From: Chrysomallon squamiferum | Taxonomy: Eukaryota > Mollusca > Gastropoda > Neomphalida > Peltospiridae | Length of the DNA stretch: 64,000 nt | Assembly (NCBI GenBank): GCA_012295275.1 | Contig: CM022672.1 | Span: forward strand, 25,894,430-25,958,429 | Direction: 5' to 3' | Part shown: piece by piece, positions 23,769 to 35,389 of the stretch | Layout: each line of letters opens with the position of its first letter | Numbering within the stretch: position 1 is the first letter of the stretch | The notes under the pieces: generated by a model | Database searches by the model: none | What the model was told of the DNA's origin: nothing | What the model saw: only the letters and a program-made list of their open reading frames with translations | Translations under genes and position numbers: made by a program

Positions 23769-24898
23769 AAAGGACAGAGTTGGGTCAGCCTGTCTGGTCA
23801 GTGCTGGAAGAAACACAACAAAGAGTTCTGGACAAACATCAATCACATGGTGACCTCTTGATACCAAAGGCATGCACACAAACAGGTGGATAAGCCCCTG
23901 ACAGGTGGGCTGTGGGTGGGTGGGTTTTCTGTGCATGCATTTCACTGGCAAGGATATCGTGAATGCCAGATCTAGTCAAGTGTGTGTTATTAATTTGTAT
24001 TGTGTCTGTATGTATTGGTGTGTGTGGGTGAGAAAAATATTTTGTGTTTGTATCAATATTTTTGTTTGTATGAGTGATTGAGTGAGTATGTGAATATTTG
24101 TGTGTGTGAATATGTGTATATGAATGTAAGTAAGTAGTATGTATATATGTAGGTAGTATATATGCATGCATATATTTAAATATTTATATGCGAGTCTGTG
24201 TATACCTGTCAGAACATAGGCATGTGTGTATGTATGTCAGTGTGTAAATATGTTTTGATTTATATATGGTATGTATGTACATGTGGTTTTGTTTATTTCT
24301 GTACTTGATTTCTGTGTTGTGTACATACCAACATCTGTGTTTGATCTCTTAAAGCATAGGTGAACACAAACAGTGTTGATAAACAGATCAGCATGAAATA
24401 ACATATTAATAACAGGAATCAGGAGTCTTAATCACTTTCACATTCTGACTTGTCCCCTCAGCAAGTTCTCAAAGAAGCAAATGATGTAATTTATTAATAA
24501 TAACACAGTTCAAATGTGTGCATAATGAACTTGGTTTATGGTGTTATACAAGTACATCACACAACACATTCCTGTCTATTCCTGTACAGGTAATGTTTTG
24601 GAGAGTGGAGGAGAGTACAGGTGAGTACAGGTGTTGTAAACACAGTGGATCACACGAGTTTTAAAATAGAAAACACAGATGCCATTCACCTGACCTGACA
24701 ACCTGGAATTCTGGCCCTCATCCAAGTGTACAAGTCTCTTGTTGTTATAACATATATTCATGATTTTTATTTTATTTTATTATTGTGTTAAACAGCACAT
24801 ATAAATACAAAATCACATTTTGTTATGTATTTTCATGTGTCAATCATTATATTATTATTATTTTAATTACCCAAACCATCAGGTTATTCAATTTACAT

Positions 24899-24941
<43 letters not shown>
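24899..24941. repeat. (CA)n microsatellite
   Basis: About 21 perfect CA units. Confidence 0.98.
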
Positions 24942-24942
<1 letters not shown>

Positions 24943-25124
24943 CCCAGAGATAATATAAAATTACAAATTTATTCATGGATAATACCTTCATGATGAATAA
25001 ATATATAAATTAAAAAAATTAAATTCTATTTAAAGTATCATGATTTTAGACTATCAAATAATTACAAGCTTAATGTATTAACACATTCATTACTCTTACT
25101 TTAAAATAAGAAATATAAACACAC

Positions 25125-25126
<2 letters not shown>

Positions 25127-25170
<44 letters not shown>
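25127..25170. repeat. (CA)n microsatellite
   Basis: About 22 perfect CA units. Confidence 0.98.
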
Positions 25171-25171
<1 letters not shown>

Positions 25172-25885
25172 TTTTTTACCCCACAGCCACCTTAAAATAT
25201 GCCAAGCTCCTCCCCCATGTTGACAAATGGCCACCTTTAACAATGGCTGCATTATAAGATGTGACGATTTTAATTCAGAAATATGTTACTTGTTTTAAAC
25301 AGCAGATACAGTATCAAGCCAATGCACTGTTATGCCTGTTCATGCATTAACTGAATGTATGATCAAGTTTGTTACTCACAGATAAAAAACAGTGTGGATG
25401 ATTACAGACCATTGTCTCACTCTACTCATGACTGATAAATCTTTCACTGAAGATAAAGTTAACAAAATCACTAAGATTAAGTGTAGTTGTAGAATCTCAA
25501 TACTTGATATTTACTTTAGTATTTTATAATTTTCCTTTTAAACCAATGTTTAACATTTGCCCCATGAACTAGTATTTCATTTTTTAATGTTAGATATATT
25601 TAACACCTATATTGATATTTCATATTACAGGGAGAGCATATAAAAAATAAATCCATTACAGATAGTCAACATATAAAAGTAATGTGTGTGAAGAAAACAA
25701 TACAGGTTTTGTCTCTGATTTATCATTGTTATATTGCAAAAATAAAGATTAAATGTTTAATAGAAAATTGTTAAGTTACAATACAATACTAACAATTGTT
25801 ACATATTCAACATTTCAGTTTTTATATGTGATTGTGCTCTAACTCCATAACCTGGTCTTATCAATTAGCAGCAAAATATCTCTTA

Positions 25886-26010
25886 TATGCACCTTCCCAG
25901 GGACTACAGAGTATAAATTGTATACACTAGCAATGGAGCACTGGCTGGAACAATATAAAACACCCAGGAAACATTAGGAAGATTTGAACCTGTGTCCTGT
26001 CTGGTATATA
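25886..26010. repeat. Old SINE-like fragment (copy 4, best preserved)
   Basis: GCACCTTCCCAGGGACTACA is followed by CAATGGAGCACTGGCTGGAA, an AATATAAAACACCCAGG link and GGAAGATTTGAACCTGTGTC. The GATTTGAACC end reads on the minus strand as a B-box-like GGTTCAAATC, as expected for a tRNA-derived head. The other three copies share parts in the same order. Confidence 0.5.
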
Positions 26011-26240
26011 CGTCTGGTTTGTGTGTGTGTGGTTTGTGTTATTGGTTTTTATGTCTGGTTTATGTGTCTGGTTTGTATAACAGTTTTGTATGTCTGGTTC
26101 ATCTGACTGGTTATGTGTCTGATTTGTGTGTTTAGTTTGTATGTCAAGTTTGTGTGCTTGGATTGTATGTCTGGTTTCTGTGACTAGTTTATGTGTCTGG
26201 TTTCTGTGTCTGGTTTTTGTGTGTGGTTAGTGCTGAGATG
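26011..26240. repeat. Diverged 12-15 bp repeat (TGTGTCTGGTTTG)
   Basis: More than a dozen variants of GTGTCTGGTTTGTATG occur in a row with many substitutions. Confidence 0.8.
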
Positions 26241-26395
26241 CTCTGTGCCTGCATGAAGTCAAGTCAAACAGCATATTACATGCAGATGACAAACAGCTGG
26301 AGACAGACTGTGTAACATTACATCACTCACTCAACTACACTGTGTTCACTACAGCAACTATAAACTGTTCTTTTTACTTCTGTACACTGCACATA

Positions 26396-26690
26396 AATAA
26401 ATAAATAAATAAATAAATAAAATAAATTCATAAAATAATTCATAAATAGTAAAATAAATTAAATAAATTAATACATGAAAGATAAAATAAATTAATAAAT
26501 AAATACATAAATAATAAATAAATAAATAAATATAAATACAAAAATAAATCATTAAAATAATTAAATAAATTCAAAAAATAATTCATAAATAATAAAATAA
26601 ATAAAATAAATTAATACATGAAAGATAAAATAAAATAAACAAGATAAATAATAAATAAATACATAAACAAATAAATAAATAAATAAAACA
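26396..26690. repeat. (AAAT)n block containing a 135-145 bp duplication
   Basis: The phrase ATTCATAAATAATAAAATAA followed by TTAATACATGAAAGATAAAA appears near 26440 and again near 26580 in the same order. So a chunk of the array was duplicated as a unit. Confidence 0.85.
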
Positions 26691-26754
26691 AAATAATTAA
26701 TTATAAAGTTAAAATTTCTAACATTAATACTGCATATTCACGTGTAAATCTGCA

Positions 26755-26886
26755 AGTGTGTGTGTCTGTGTGTGTGTGTCTGTGTGTGTGTGTGCGTCTG
26801 TGTGTGTCTGTGTGTATGTGTGTGTGTGTGCGTCTGTGTCTCTGTGTGTCTGTGTGTGTGTGTCTGTGTGTGTGTCTGTGTGTGTG
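26755..26886. repeat. GT/GTCT complex microsatellite
   Basis: (GT)n is interrupted regularly by CTGTG and GCGTCTG. The Thr/His-rich minus frame is an artefact. Confidence 0.95.
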
Positions 26887-27124
26887 ACAGTTAACAAATC
26901 CAGTTTTCAAATTAAGCTACCACCTCAGTTTTAAAAGAACAGTTGACATGTGGATGTGAAAAGCTAAGTGAACATGTGTGTTATATTGATTCACCACAGG
27001 AATCAATTCGTTCTGTAGTTTTCATTTACAACAAAAGAGACAGGGATATGAATTTTCATTTTCAAATATGCTCCATCTGTGACAAATAAACCTAAATACA
27101 CATACACACAGACAGACACATTTA

Positions 27125-27198
27125 CATACACACATATAAACACACACACACACACATACATACATACATACATACATACATACATACATACATACATG
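27125..27198. repeat. (CA)n-(CATA)n compound microsatellite
   Basis: A CA block is followed by about 11 CATA units. Confidence 0.97.
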
Positions 27199-27317
27199 TG
27201 TTTAATTGTATAGTTACATATAATCAAATGTTTTTTTTTTTTATGTTTTAATCTTAAATTATATTTTTATTATTATGTTTTTAATTCAGTTCACAGGATT
27301 TAATGAGTATGTAATAA

Positions 27318-27428
27318 AGTTTTTATCAGTAATCTAGAACTGAAACTCAAATCTCATTAGCGAACTGTTTTACAGTAGTCTAATAAACAAGCACTGAAAC
27401 ATACAGCAGATATATTTAGCACTGACTT
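27318..27428 (-). repeat. Dispersed repeat family R1, copy A (inverted, partial)
   Basis: On the minus strand it reads GTTTCAGTTCTAGA-like text: the plus strand ATCAGTAATCTAGAACTGAA at 27328-27347 is the reverse complement of the conserved phrase in copies B and C. The adjoining AGTCTAATAAACAAGCACTG also matches their CTTGTTTATTAGA segment, inverted. Confidence 0.75.
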
Positions 27429-27716
27429 ATAAACAGCTACAGTATCAGGATAAAAAACAGGAATAAATCTTACATTTCATTTCAGTGTGTTTAAAACTTT
27501 AATTTATATGTAAATAAGATGTGGCATGTGTGGACTGTGGTTAAAGGAGGCAGAGGGTGGATTTGGTTGATTTTTATTTACTCATACATTTCTTCTTGCT
27601 TTGCCAAAATTCCCCCCCCCCGTGTTGGCTGAGATTGAGGAGTGGGGGGGGCAGTTGTCCCCTGTGTCCCTTGAATCATTCACCTATGAGTAATATTTTT
27701 CATATTGTAGGCAGAT
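27429..27716. other. Spacer between R1 copies, with a C10/G8 hairpin
   Basis: 27612-27651 has ten C, a 22-base TTGGCTGAGATTGAGG-containing loop and eight G, capable of a strong hairpin or G-quadruplex/i-motif pair. No gene. Confidence 0.7.
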
Positions 27717-27995
27717 CTTTTGATCTTATGTAATTGTTAAATATGATGTCAGGCATTGAAATTTAATTATTTATTTATTTATTTATTTGATATCACTGCC
27801 ATAAAAATTATATATATATACTTGTTTATTAGATGACTGAAATATTTGGCATTCAAGGTTTCAGTTTCAGTTCTAGATTACTGATAAAAATATAAATTTT
27901 AAATTAGTTTTTAGTGAAACCTGATAGGCCATAAGTTAAAATAAAAAAAAAAATATTAATAAAAAAACAGAACAAAAAAGAACTAAAAGTAATGT
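27717..27995 (+). repeat. Dispersed repeat family R1, copy B
   Basis: It shares TAAATATGATGTCAGGCATT, CTTGTTTATTAGATGACTGA, TTCAGTTCTAGATTACTGAT and GTGAAACCTGATAGGCCATA with copy C in the same order. It carries an internal (TTTA)n and TA tract absent from C. Confidence 0.85.
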
Positions 27996-28269
27996 AATAT
28001 TAAGAAAATTTATGAATGGATTCTCTGTTTCTCCAAAGAGTGATTCAATAAAAATTATGATATTTCTGTCTGGGTGTCCATTCATCCGACACTGTAACAG
28101 CGAGGAATGTTTAGTTTCTCAGAAACACAGCTGCAGAGATAACAGTGCAGACAGATTTCATGAAGAATAAATTTCCAATCACTGTTTTTAAAAGCAGACA
28201 TTAAAAGCTTTAAGAGTTCTGTCAACAAGATTAATCTGAATCAAAGTCATAAAAAGACAACAGGCTTAC

Positions 28270-28486
28270 CTTAACAGTTTTTAACCCAAAACTTCCAGAT
28301 CTTGTTGATGTAGTTTAGAAGTTTGTCCAGTCAGGAGAAATAAAAAAGGTAATCCAGAAAGTTTAAAGTTGTCCTTCTTTACTCTTGTACCATCCTGGCC
28401 AGTTTGCCTTCGCACACAATGGCTGTGACCCAGATAACCCCGGGCAGTATAATACCAACAATCTCAGCCAATCCAAGAGCCCAGAC
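28270..28486 (-). other. Candidate minus-strand exon (5'UTR or relic coding), low confidence
   Basis: A strong donor, TTAAG/GTAAGC, lies at 28270/28269 on the minus strand. Upstream is a GC-richer island with an open frame of 35 residues between stops (28379-28486) including ALGLAEIVGIILPGVIW and ending in KLARMVQE and a stop. It looks like a single transmembrane helix with a basic tail, loosely like a tetraspanin TM4 or a CD225-type helix. No clear acceptor was found. It may be an upstream non-coding exon of the gene at 4575, a decayed coding exon, or chance. Confidence 0.25.
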
Positions 28487-28975
28487 TTATGACTTGGGAC
28501 AGACTATTTCACCAAACAGGGGTGGAAGGTGAACTGATTTAAAAATAACAAAGTGGTATTTTGAGAAGCTTGTTTAATCTGCAAAATATGCTTCACACTG
28601 CACAATCTTTATTCCTTTAAAAATTTTTTTTTTTTTTTTTAAAGAATTTAAAAAAAAAAGAAGTAGAAAGCAAATTTTAAAAAGAGTTTGATATAAAAAT
28701 TTCAAATGATTTGTAACTGATGAAAGGTCTGGTAGTTAAATATTTGCATTGCGACTAGAAGAACAGTATAAACAGACATAATTCTAAAACAAACTGGGAA
28801 CATTTTAAACTTTTCTTCTTTACGTAAGAAATCAATTTGTCTATGGCTAACTCATCAAGGTCACCTGACCTAAACCTGCAGTGTGTACAGCAACTCTTCA
28901 AACAATCTCTAGTGTTTCTCTTTTCTAATCCCAGCAATATCCAAACACTGGTCTAAACAATATCAATAATGATGA
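28487..28975. other. Non-coding stretch
   Basis: Ordinary AT-rich sequence with T and A runs near 28620-28670. The 60-codon minus frame at 28755-28937 has no recognised family. Confidence 0.45.
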
Positions 28976-29448
28976 TGACAACGATGATGGTAGAGATGTT
29001 AATGATGATTATAACCATATAACAATAATAACAATAATAACAACAGCAATAATTAAATTCAATAAATTAATGAATAGTATGTGAAATATAACAGTTCTTG
29101 ATAAGAATGAAAAAAAAAAATAATAATAAAGACATGAACAACAGTAACAACAACAAAAATAATAATTACCATAATTATAATACTGATGATAATAATAATG
29201 GTAACAGTGATAATAATGATGATAGTAATGATAGTAATGATGATGATGATGATGATGATAACAATGATAATAATTATAATTATAATATCTATAATAATAA
29301 TAATAGCAATAATAACAACAGCAGCAGCAACAACAACAACAACTAATGTTGTTCTTGATACACTAATAATATTATCAATGATACAACATAAAATTAATTT
29401 TGAATTATCCGATGAATTACAACTATCGTTAAATAACAAAACTGAGAT

Positions 29449-29482
<34 letters not shown>

Positions 29483-29590
29483 CTGATGTTGTTCTTGATA
29501 TTGTGCTATTACTGTTATTATTAATGGGACAACATAAAAATTAATTTAGAACTGTGTTAAAACTATCATATTTCAAACTGAGATAAATAA
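28976..29590. repeat. Complex trinucleotide block and a (CAA)n-bounded tandem duplication
   Basis: 28976-29345 mixes GAT, AAT, AAC and AGC units. At 29335 and again at about 29480, (CAA)n is followed by CTRATGTTGTTCTTGATA, then ACAACATAAAA and TTAATTTWGAA, so a segment of about 140 bp is repeated with a CAA tract at each junction. The long poly-Asn, poly-Ile and poly-Gln frames here are artefacts. Confidence 0.85.
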
Positions 29591-29789
29591 ACTGAGAAAT
29601 GAGATAAAAGTATTAATGTCAGCCGTAGACTTATCAATGACTTGGAAGTGAGTTATGGGTGGAAAACACATAAAATAAGTGGTTTATGAGTGTCACAGTG
29701 CATGTGTCTGAAGTGTGTGTGGCAAAATGTGAGAATGCTGTGTGTATCTGTGTGCCAGTTGGAAGCCTGGGAACTGAGAATAGGTCTAT

Positions 29790-30178
29790 GTAATTGAGTA
29801 ACAATGTATGTGTACATTGGTCAGTGTCTGTGTGTATATGTGTGTGTATGCATTTGTGTGTGTGTTTCTGTGTGTGTATGCATGTGTGTGTGTGTTTCTG
29901 TGTGTATGTGTGTATGTGTGTGTATGTGTTTATGTATGTATATATGTATGTGTGGATATATGTATGTATGTGTGTGTTTGTGTGTGTGTTTACATGTATG
30001 TGTATGTATGTATATAGGTATGTGTATATGTGTGTACATGTGTGTGTGTATGTGTATGTATATATGTGTTTATGAATCTGTATATTTGTATCTGTATATA
30101 TATATACACTGATACACACACACACACATACATACATATAATTACACCCACACACACACACAAACACACACACACCTA
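29790..30178. repeat. Long (TGTA/TGTG) array followed by inverted (CA/CATA) array
   Basis: About 300 bases of TGTGTATG-type units end near 30090, then (CACA)/(CATA) units continue to 30178. The two halves are partly complementary and could fold back. All six long frames across it are artefacts. Confidence 0.93.
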
Positions 30179-30411
30179 TACAAATATGATATATATAAAT
30201 AAATACATAAACTTGTATTAAAATAATTCTAATAACAAAATGTAATATAAAGAAGTTAATTTGTACAAAATAAAAAAGATTTAATTTTAAATGGCTAAAA
30301 TCATCCATGATTATTAATGCTACAGTCTGTGAAATATTTACATTAACTTGTCAAATATTGGATATTCTTTAATGAGGGACAATACGTCACCAAGACTGTA
30401 CATATAGCTAC

Positions 30412-30443
<32 letters not shown>

Positions 30444-31005
30444 GACAGATGTATGTGTGTTTATATATAAGTGCTACATGTAGGTAGGTAATAGAGGGCC
30501 AGACAGGTCAGGCTCAGTTCATACTGGAACTGTGAGAGAAGACTGGGACGTCTGATTTAAAACCACACAATCAGTGATTTACTGTGATGTCCCCACAAAC
30601 ACTCTTTAGTGTCTCTGTGTTAAAGTGACATCAACATTTTCATTTACTTCATATAGATTTATGTTGCAATAATGTCTTCTTTTTTTTAAGAAAATGAAAA
30701 ATAATGCTGACAGAAAATATGGTTAGAGAACTGTGATCCATCACACAGAATCATAAAAAACATATAATGCATACACAATAGAAAAACTGTCCTCCTTAAA
30801 GTTGTATTTTCTCTAACCCTGACTCCAAAACCAAGTGTTCATTCTAACCCTAATTATATCTCTAATCCAAACCTTGACTACAAACCCAGACATTACTTAA
30901 TCCCTTAAGTTTATTCAACCAATAGTTATAGGTCAACCCCGTAAAAAGAACAACAACAGTAATAACTACAATAACAATAAATAAATAAACAAACATTATT
31001 TAAAA

Positions 31006-31050
<45 letters not shown>

Positions 31051-33104
31051 TGAAGAAAATAGAAATAATAATAGTGAAAGTAATTTTAAAAACTTAATGA
31101 AAAATTTGCACCTAATACCATTTAAAAAAGATGTATTCAACAACATTTACTCAAATTTTCTTCTTTTAAATCTTCTTTAAATTAAATCAGAAAAAAAGAG
31201 TGAATTAATAAAAATAAAAAAGTAAAAATTGGACAATAAAAGACATTAAAAAGAAAAGAAAAAATCCCCAGAAAAAAGGAATTCCCTATTGTGAAACAGA
31301 TACGTGAAAGATTAAAAAAAAACCTAGGTATTTTTTCATGACTAAAATCAACAGCTCTGCACCATGCACTGTTTTGAATGATAAATCATTTTTATACAAC
31401 AGGAAAGAGGAAATCCCACTGCTTTAATCTGCTGGTCAGGTGAACACCATTGGCAACCTGATAAAAAGATCCGAGACATGAATTCAGGTGTAACTATAGA
31501 TGCAGGATATGTAAATAAATAAAACCTAAACACTGCAGGAGGAAACTGTTTTCCTTGAAAAGGAAAAACTACAAAAGCCTTTGAAAATAATATAAATAAA
31601 TGAATTGTGACAAGAAAGGAATATCATATAATAAACTGTGAAATATAATTGTGTATATTAATAATTATGTTTGCATATAAAAAAAAATCTTAATTTTTTT
31701 ATTAATTTCTACAGTTCCAATAAATATTAAATTATATAAAGAGTTGATTTTAAAAAATATAATAAAATTTTAATAATAATAATAATAATAGTAATAATAA
31801 TAGTAATAATAATGACAATAACAACAATAATAATAATATTGCTGCTGTTGCTACTACTACTACTACTATTACTACTAATAATAACAATAACAACAATAAT
31901 AATACTAAAATAACAACAATAATAGTACTACTAATAACAAGAACATAATAATAATGGTTGAAATATGTTAAGCTGTCTATTTATTTATTTATTAGATTAG
32001 TTTCATCCATAAATATATGTTACATCTGTTATTACCAGTAATATTAAAATTACTGAGTGAATATTAAATATCCAGGATAGAACAACAGTTCTTCATAGAA
32101 TAGAGTGAGATCTGAGTAAGGTGTGGCTTAAATAAATACTGCTATTCATTCAAACATTCCTCCTACACTTTCCTTCTTTCTTTCTACATTTCTTCCTTCT
32201 TTACATTCTTGTGATGTGAATAAGCACAAAAAAATCTGACCATCTGTCTAAAAATTATTATCTGAATATTTTAAAAAATTTTTTTACCCAGCCCCTGAAA
32301 CCAACATGCAAATGAAAACCATCATGATGAATTACAAGTCAAAAAGAAGCATTAAAACAACAATACTAAAAATTCCTCCAGTGACCTTTGCTACAAACAT
32401 GACCTTGACCTTACAACTTGTGACTGTTTCAACGCAGGTGGTTTAGCATGAACCTTTTGTTGTTTTGTGTGAAAAGAGTCTTTAGTGAGAAGCCATTGAC
32501 AGAATTCTTTCCTCACTGAGATTCTTTTGTATAAAATAAGGCAGACAGCTTTTCAACGTGAAAAAATTAGAAAAGCAAGTAAAACTGAAGCTGGTATAAA
32601 ACAGCAGCAGGACTTGAAAAATCCTCAGGGATGATGAGTGGACACTTTGGTCCCAGGAGAGTTGTGTCTTGTCCATTGTCAACCATAAATACTTTAATTC
32701 ATTCAATCCTTTAATAGATTCTTTTCAGAATGAACAAAGACAACATGAAGAGTATCAAGGCAGAGTTAAATTATTAGTTTTTGGCTCTGGGTTCGATACT
32801 GAATATGAGGGGGAAAAAATACTGCACAGATTAATTTTCTGTAATTCTGTATTGAGTCTTCACATAGAATTTATTTTATTTTTAAGAGGAAGAGATTTGT
32901 TTTAGATTTACATACATGCCATTATCCTTGATGGAATAATTACTACATCTGATATTACTTGATGTGTGGGGAAATATCGGGATTAATAATATAATGTATA
33001 ATGAGCAACACGACACAGTGGGAGCATTCCCTTTTCTAAAATAATGGATATGATCCTTACTTAATCATACAACATACATCAATAATGGAGTTCTGGATGA
33101 GTCC
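30179..33104. other. Non-coding stretch with several microsatellites
   Basis: (CA)n at about 30413-30440, a long A run plus (TA)n at 31003-31050 and a mixed ATA/GTA/CTA block at 31770-31945. A small block of CCTAACCCTGACTCC-like text (30815-30900, variants of TCTAACCCTAATT) resembles degenerate CCTAA repeats. No coding exon is supported. Confidence 0.5.
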
Positions 33105-33420
33105 CTAAGTCATACGATACACCATAGTGATAGTCCCTCCTATTTCTGCACCATGTTATGTAACTACAATGATAGTCCCTCCTATTTCTGCACCGTGTAA
33201 CAGACCCCCCTCCTTTTCTGCACCTTGTAACAGACTGGTTATTTCTGAAACATAACAGACTATAATGATAGTACCCCCTAGTTCTGCCCATGGTTACAGA
33301 AACATACTATATGATAGCACCCCCTAGTTCTGCCCCTGGTTACAGAAACACAATACAGTGATAGCAATCCCTAAGTCTGCCCCTTGTTCTAGAAACATAC
33401 TACAATGATAGTAGCTTCTG
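33105..33420. repeat. Diverged 45-50 bp minisatellite
   Basis: About seven units of the type ATGATAGTCCCTCCTATTTC, TGCACC/TGCCCC, TGGTTACAGAAACATACTA. Subgroups are visible: TCCCTCCTATTTCTGCACC on the left, ACCCCCTAGTTCTGCCC on the right. Confidence 0.85.
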
Positions 33421-33799
33421 TTTCTTGAATAGTAATAAATTTTATCTCACCTGGTTTCAGTTTTTCACTGTTGCAGTGTATTTCCATTCTAATTCAGCTG
33501 CAAGAAACAAAAAAAAAAAATCCATTAGATAAAAAGAGAAAGAAGAAAAAAATTTAAAAGATAAAGCATTCCAGACCTGTAACGTTATAGCATATTAACA
33601 AAAAAATGTTCAGGTCAATCTTGAAAAACTAAATTTTTAAGATTGTAAGTTTTTTCTTTCTTTAAATTTGAGAAGAAACAAAAAAACTAATAAGTAGTGA
33701 GTTTTATTGTTACTTATTTATTTACTTTAGTTTATTAATTCTGTTAAAATAAAAATATCAAGGCAATAAAATGTTTGTTTAAAAAAAATCTTTTCATGT
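33421..33799. other. Non-coding stretch
   Basis: A-rich DNA with no gene signal, ending at repeat R1 copy C. Confidence 0.5.
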
Positions 33800-34115
33800 T
33801 AAGTGATTGTAAAATATGATGTCATGCATTACTTCCATATAAATTAAAGTTTTAAATATATTAAAATTTTTATTACTATTGTTCATCCTGATGCTGTCAG
33901 TGCTAAGCATATGTGATGTATGTATCTGTTCTTGTTTAGTAGATTGCTCTGAAATATTTTGCTTACAAGGTTCGGGTTTCAGTTCTAGATTACTGATAAA
34001 AAAATAAAGTGAAAATTTAAAATCAGTTTTCTGTGAAACCTGATAGGTCATAATTTAAAATAATTTTTTTTTTTTAAAAAAACAGAACAAAAACGTGCTG
34101 TAAATAATGTATCAT
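33800..34115 (+). repeat. Dispersed repeat family R1, copy C (longest)
   Basis: It matches copy B at both ends (AAATATGATGTCATGCATTA on the left, TGAAACCTGATAGGTCATAA and AACAGAACAAAAACGTGCTG on the right). It matches inverted copy A in the middle (CTTGTTTAGTAGATTGCTCT, GTTTCAGTTCTAGATTACTG). GCTTACAAGGTTCGGGTTTC contains a B-box-like GGTTCGGGTT, hinting at a tRNA-related SINE. Confidence 0.85.
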
Positions 34116-35389
34116 TAACAAAATTTATTACTATCATCATCATCATCATCATTTTTTATTATTATTTTAGTTTTTATTTTTTTTTTATTTTTATTTTTTT
34201 TTTTTTTTGCTTGTATAATTATTACATGATCATTTAATTTATGTATATTAAAATTTTTACTGAATAGTTTTATTCCTTTTATTAGACTAGTTACAGTTTG
34301 TCCTCAAGGATTCTGTATAAGGGAAAGTCAATCTGTATTGACTGACGGACTTCCTGGATTACATGTGGCAATAAGCCAGTCTTCACTCTGTCCAAAGATT
34401 TTCTCTATTGGCTCAACCTGTCTGCCTGCTAATCTTGGGTATCATGAAAACAAAATTTACTAATCCAGGCACCAGAAAAACAAACAATTACAAGATAACA
34501 AATACAACACACACTACTGAAACATGTAGAAACCAGTATTTGTTTTAAAACAAGACCTTGATGATGATGTTAAACATATAGAGAGACCTCAGTTAGAACT
34601 GGAAAAATAGTATGAGATATAGTCAGTCACAGATAATAGCAGTTGTTGTAGTTGTGATAGTAATTGTTGCTGTTGAAGTAGTAGTTGTTATAGTGGTAGT
34701 GGTGGTGTGATAGTTAAAGAAACAGTAGGAGAAATAATAATATTAATGATACTTATGATAAGAAACAAAATAACAGTAGTAGCTAGTAGCAACAGTTTAT
34801 ACATGTAGTATTAGTAGTAATATAGTGGTAATAGTAGAAGTAGAGGTTGTATTATTTGTTTAGTGCTGGTAGCAATAACAGTAGTAGTTGTAGTAGTAGT
34901 AGTACCAGTAGTGGTACAATAGCTGTAATAATAAAGCAGTAAGGTTGTAGTAGAGTAGTACTAGCAGCAGCTATAGTAGTTTAGTAGTAAATTAGTAGTA
35001 TTAATAATATACTACTAATAACAGTATTAGTAATTATATTAACCATATAATGATATAAACTGAAAATTTCAAAATCCATTTTCTGACTGGCTTATTCTAG
35101 TAATTGAAATACTTTTTTTTTTTTTTTTTTTAAGGAATACCATAGGAATTCTTAATGATATCAACTAAAAATACCTGTCTTTGGCCTTAAAAACAGACTG
35201 TCAGGTTAAGGAACCATAAAAAAAAACTTCTCATCTATTTTCTGTATGTTAGATTAAGGTTTCTATTTGTCATTACATCAGCTTTATTTTTAAAGTGAAC
35301 TTACAAAAATTTCATGGATTTACTTTAATATTAGGTTACAGCCGTTAGAAGGTATTTGAGAATGTCATTACAACATACCACTCCCAGTA
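34116..35389. other. Non-coding, with a diffuse TAG-rich block
   Basis: (CAT)n then T-rich DNA at 34135-34210. 34627-35020 is rich in TAG/GTA units scattered irregularly rather than in pure arrays, an aged trinucleotide repeat. A 20-base T run is near 35110. Confidence 0.6.

Larger units (their letters stand above)
23769..25885. other. Non-coding stretch, GT/TA-rich
   Basis: 23990-24260 is TGTGTA/TGTA low-complexity DNA. (CA)n lies at 24899-24941 and 25127-25170. 23769-23960 is less repetitive and slightly GC-richer but has no exon I can support. 24576-24760 has an open minus frame without a recognisable family. Confidence 0.5.

Noticed and set aside
23637-23951. 104-codon minus-strand frame
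   Set aside because: Half of it is the 65-bp minisatellite, and the rest has no recognisable family.
29098-30308. Overlapping long frames on both strands (poly-Asn, poly-Ile, Cys/Val and His/Thr-rich)
   Set aside because: All are translations of trinucleotide or GT/CA arrays. Several frames of similar length coexist on both strands, as simple repeats produce.
30815-30900. Interstitial telomere repeat
   Set aside because: CTAACCCT-like phrases are few, irregular and interrupted, so a telomeric origin cannot be supported.
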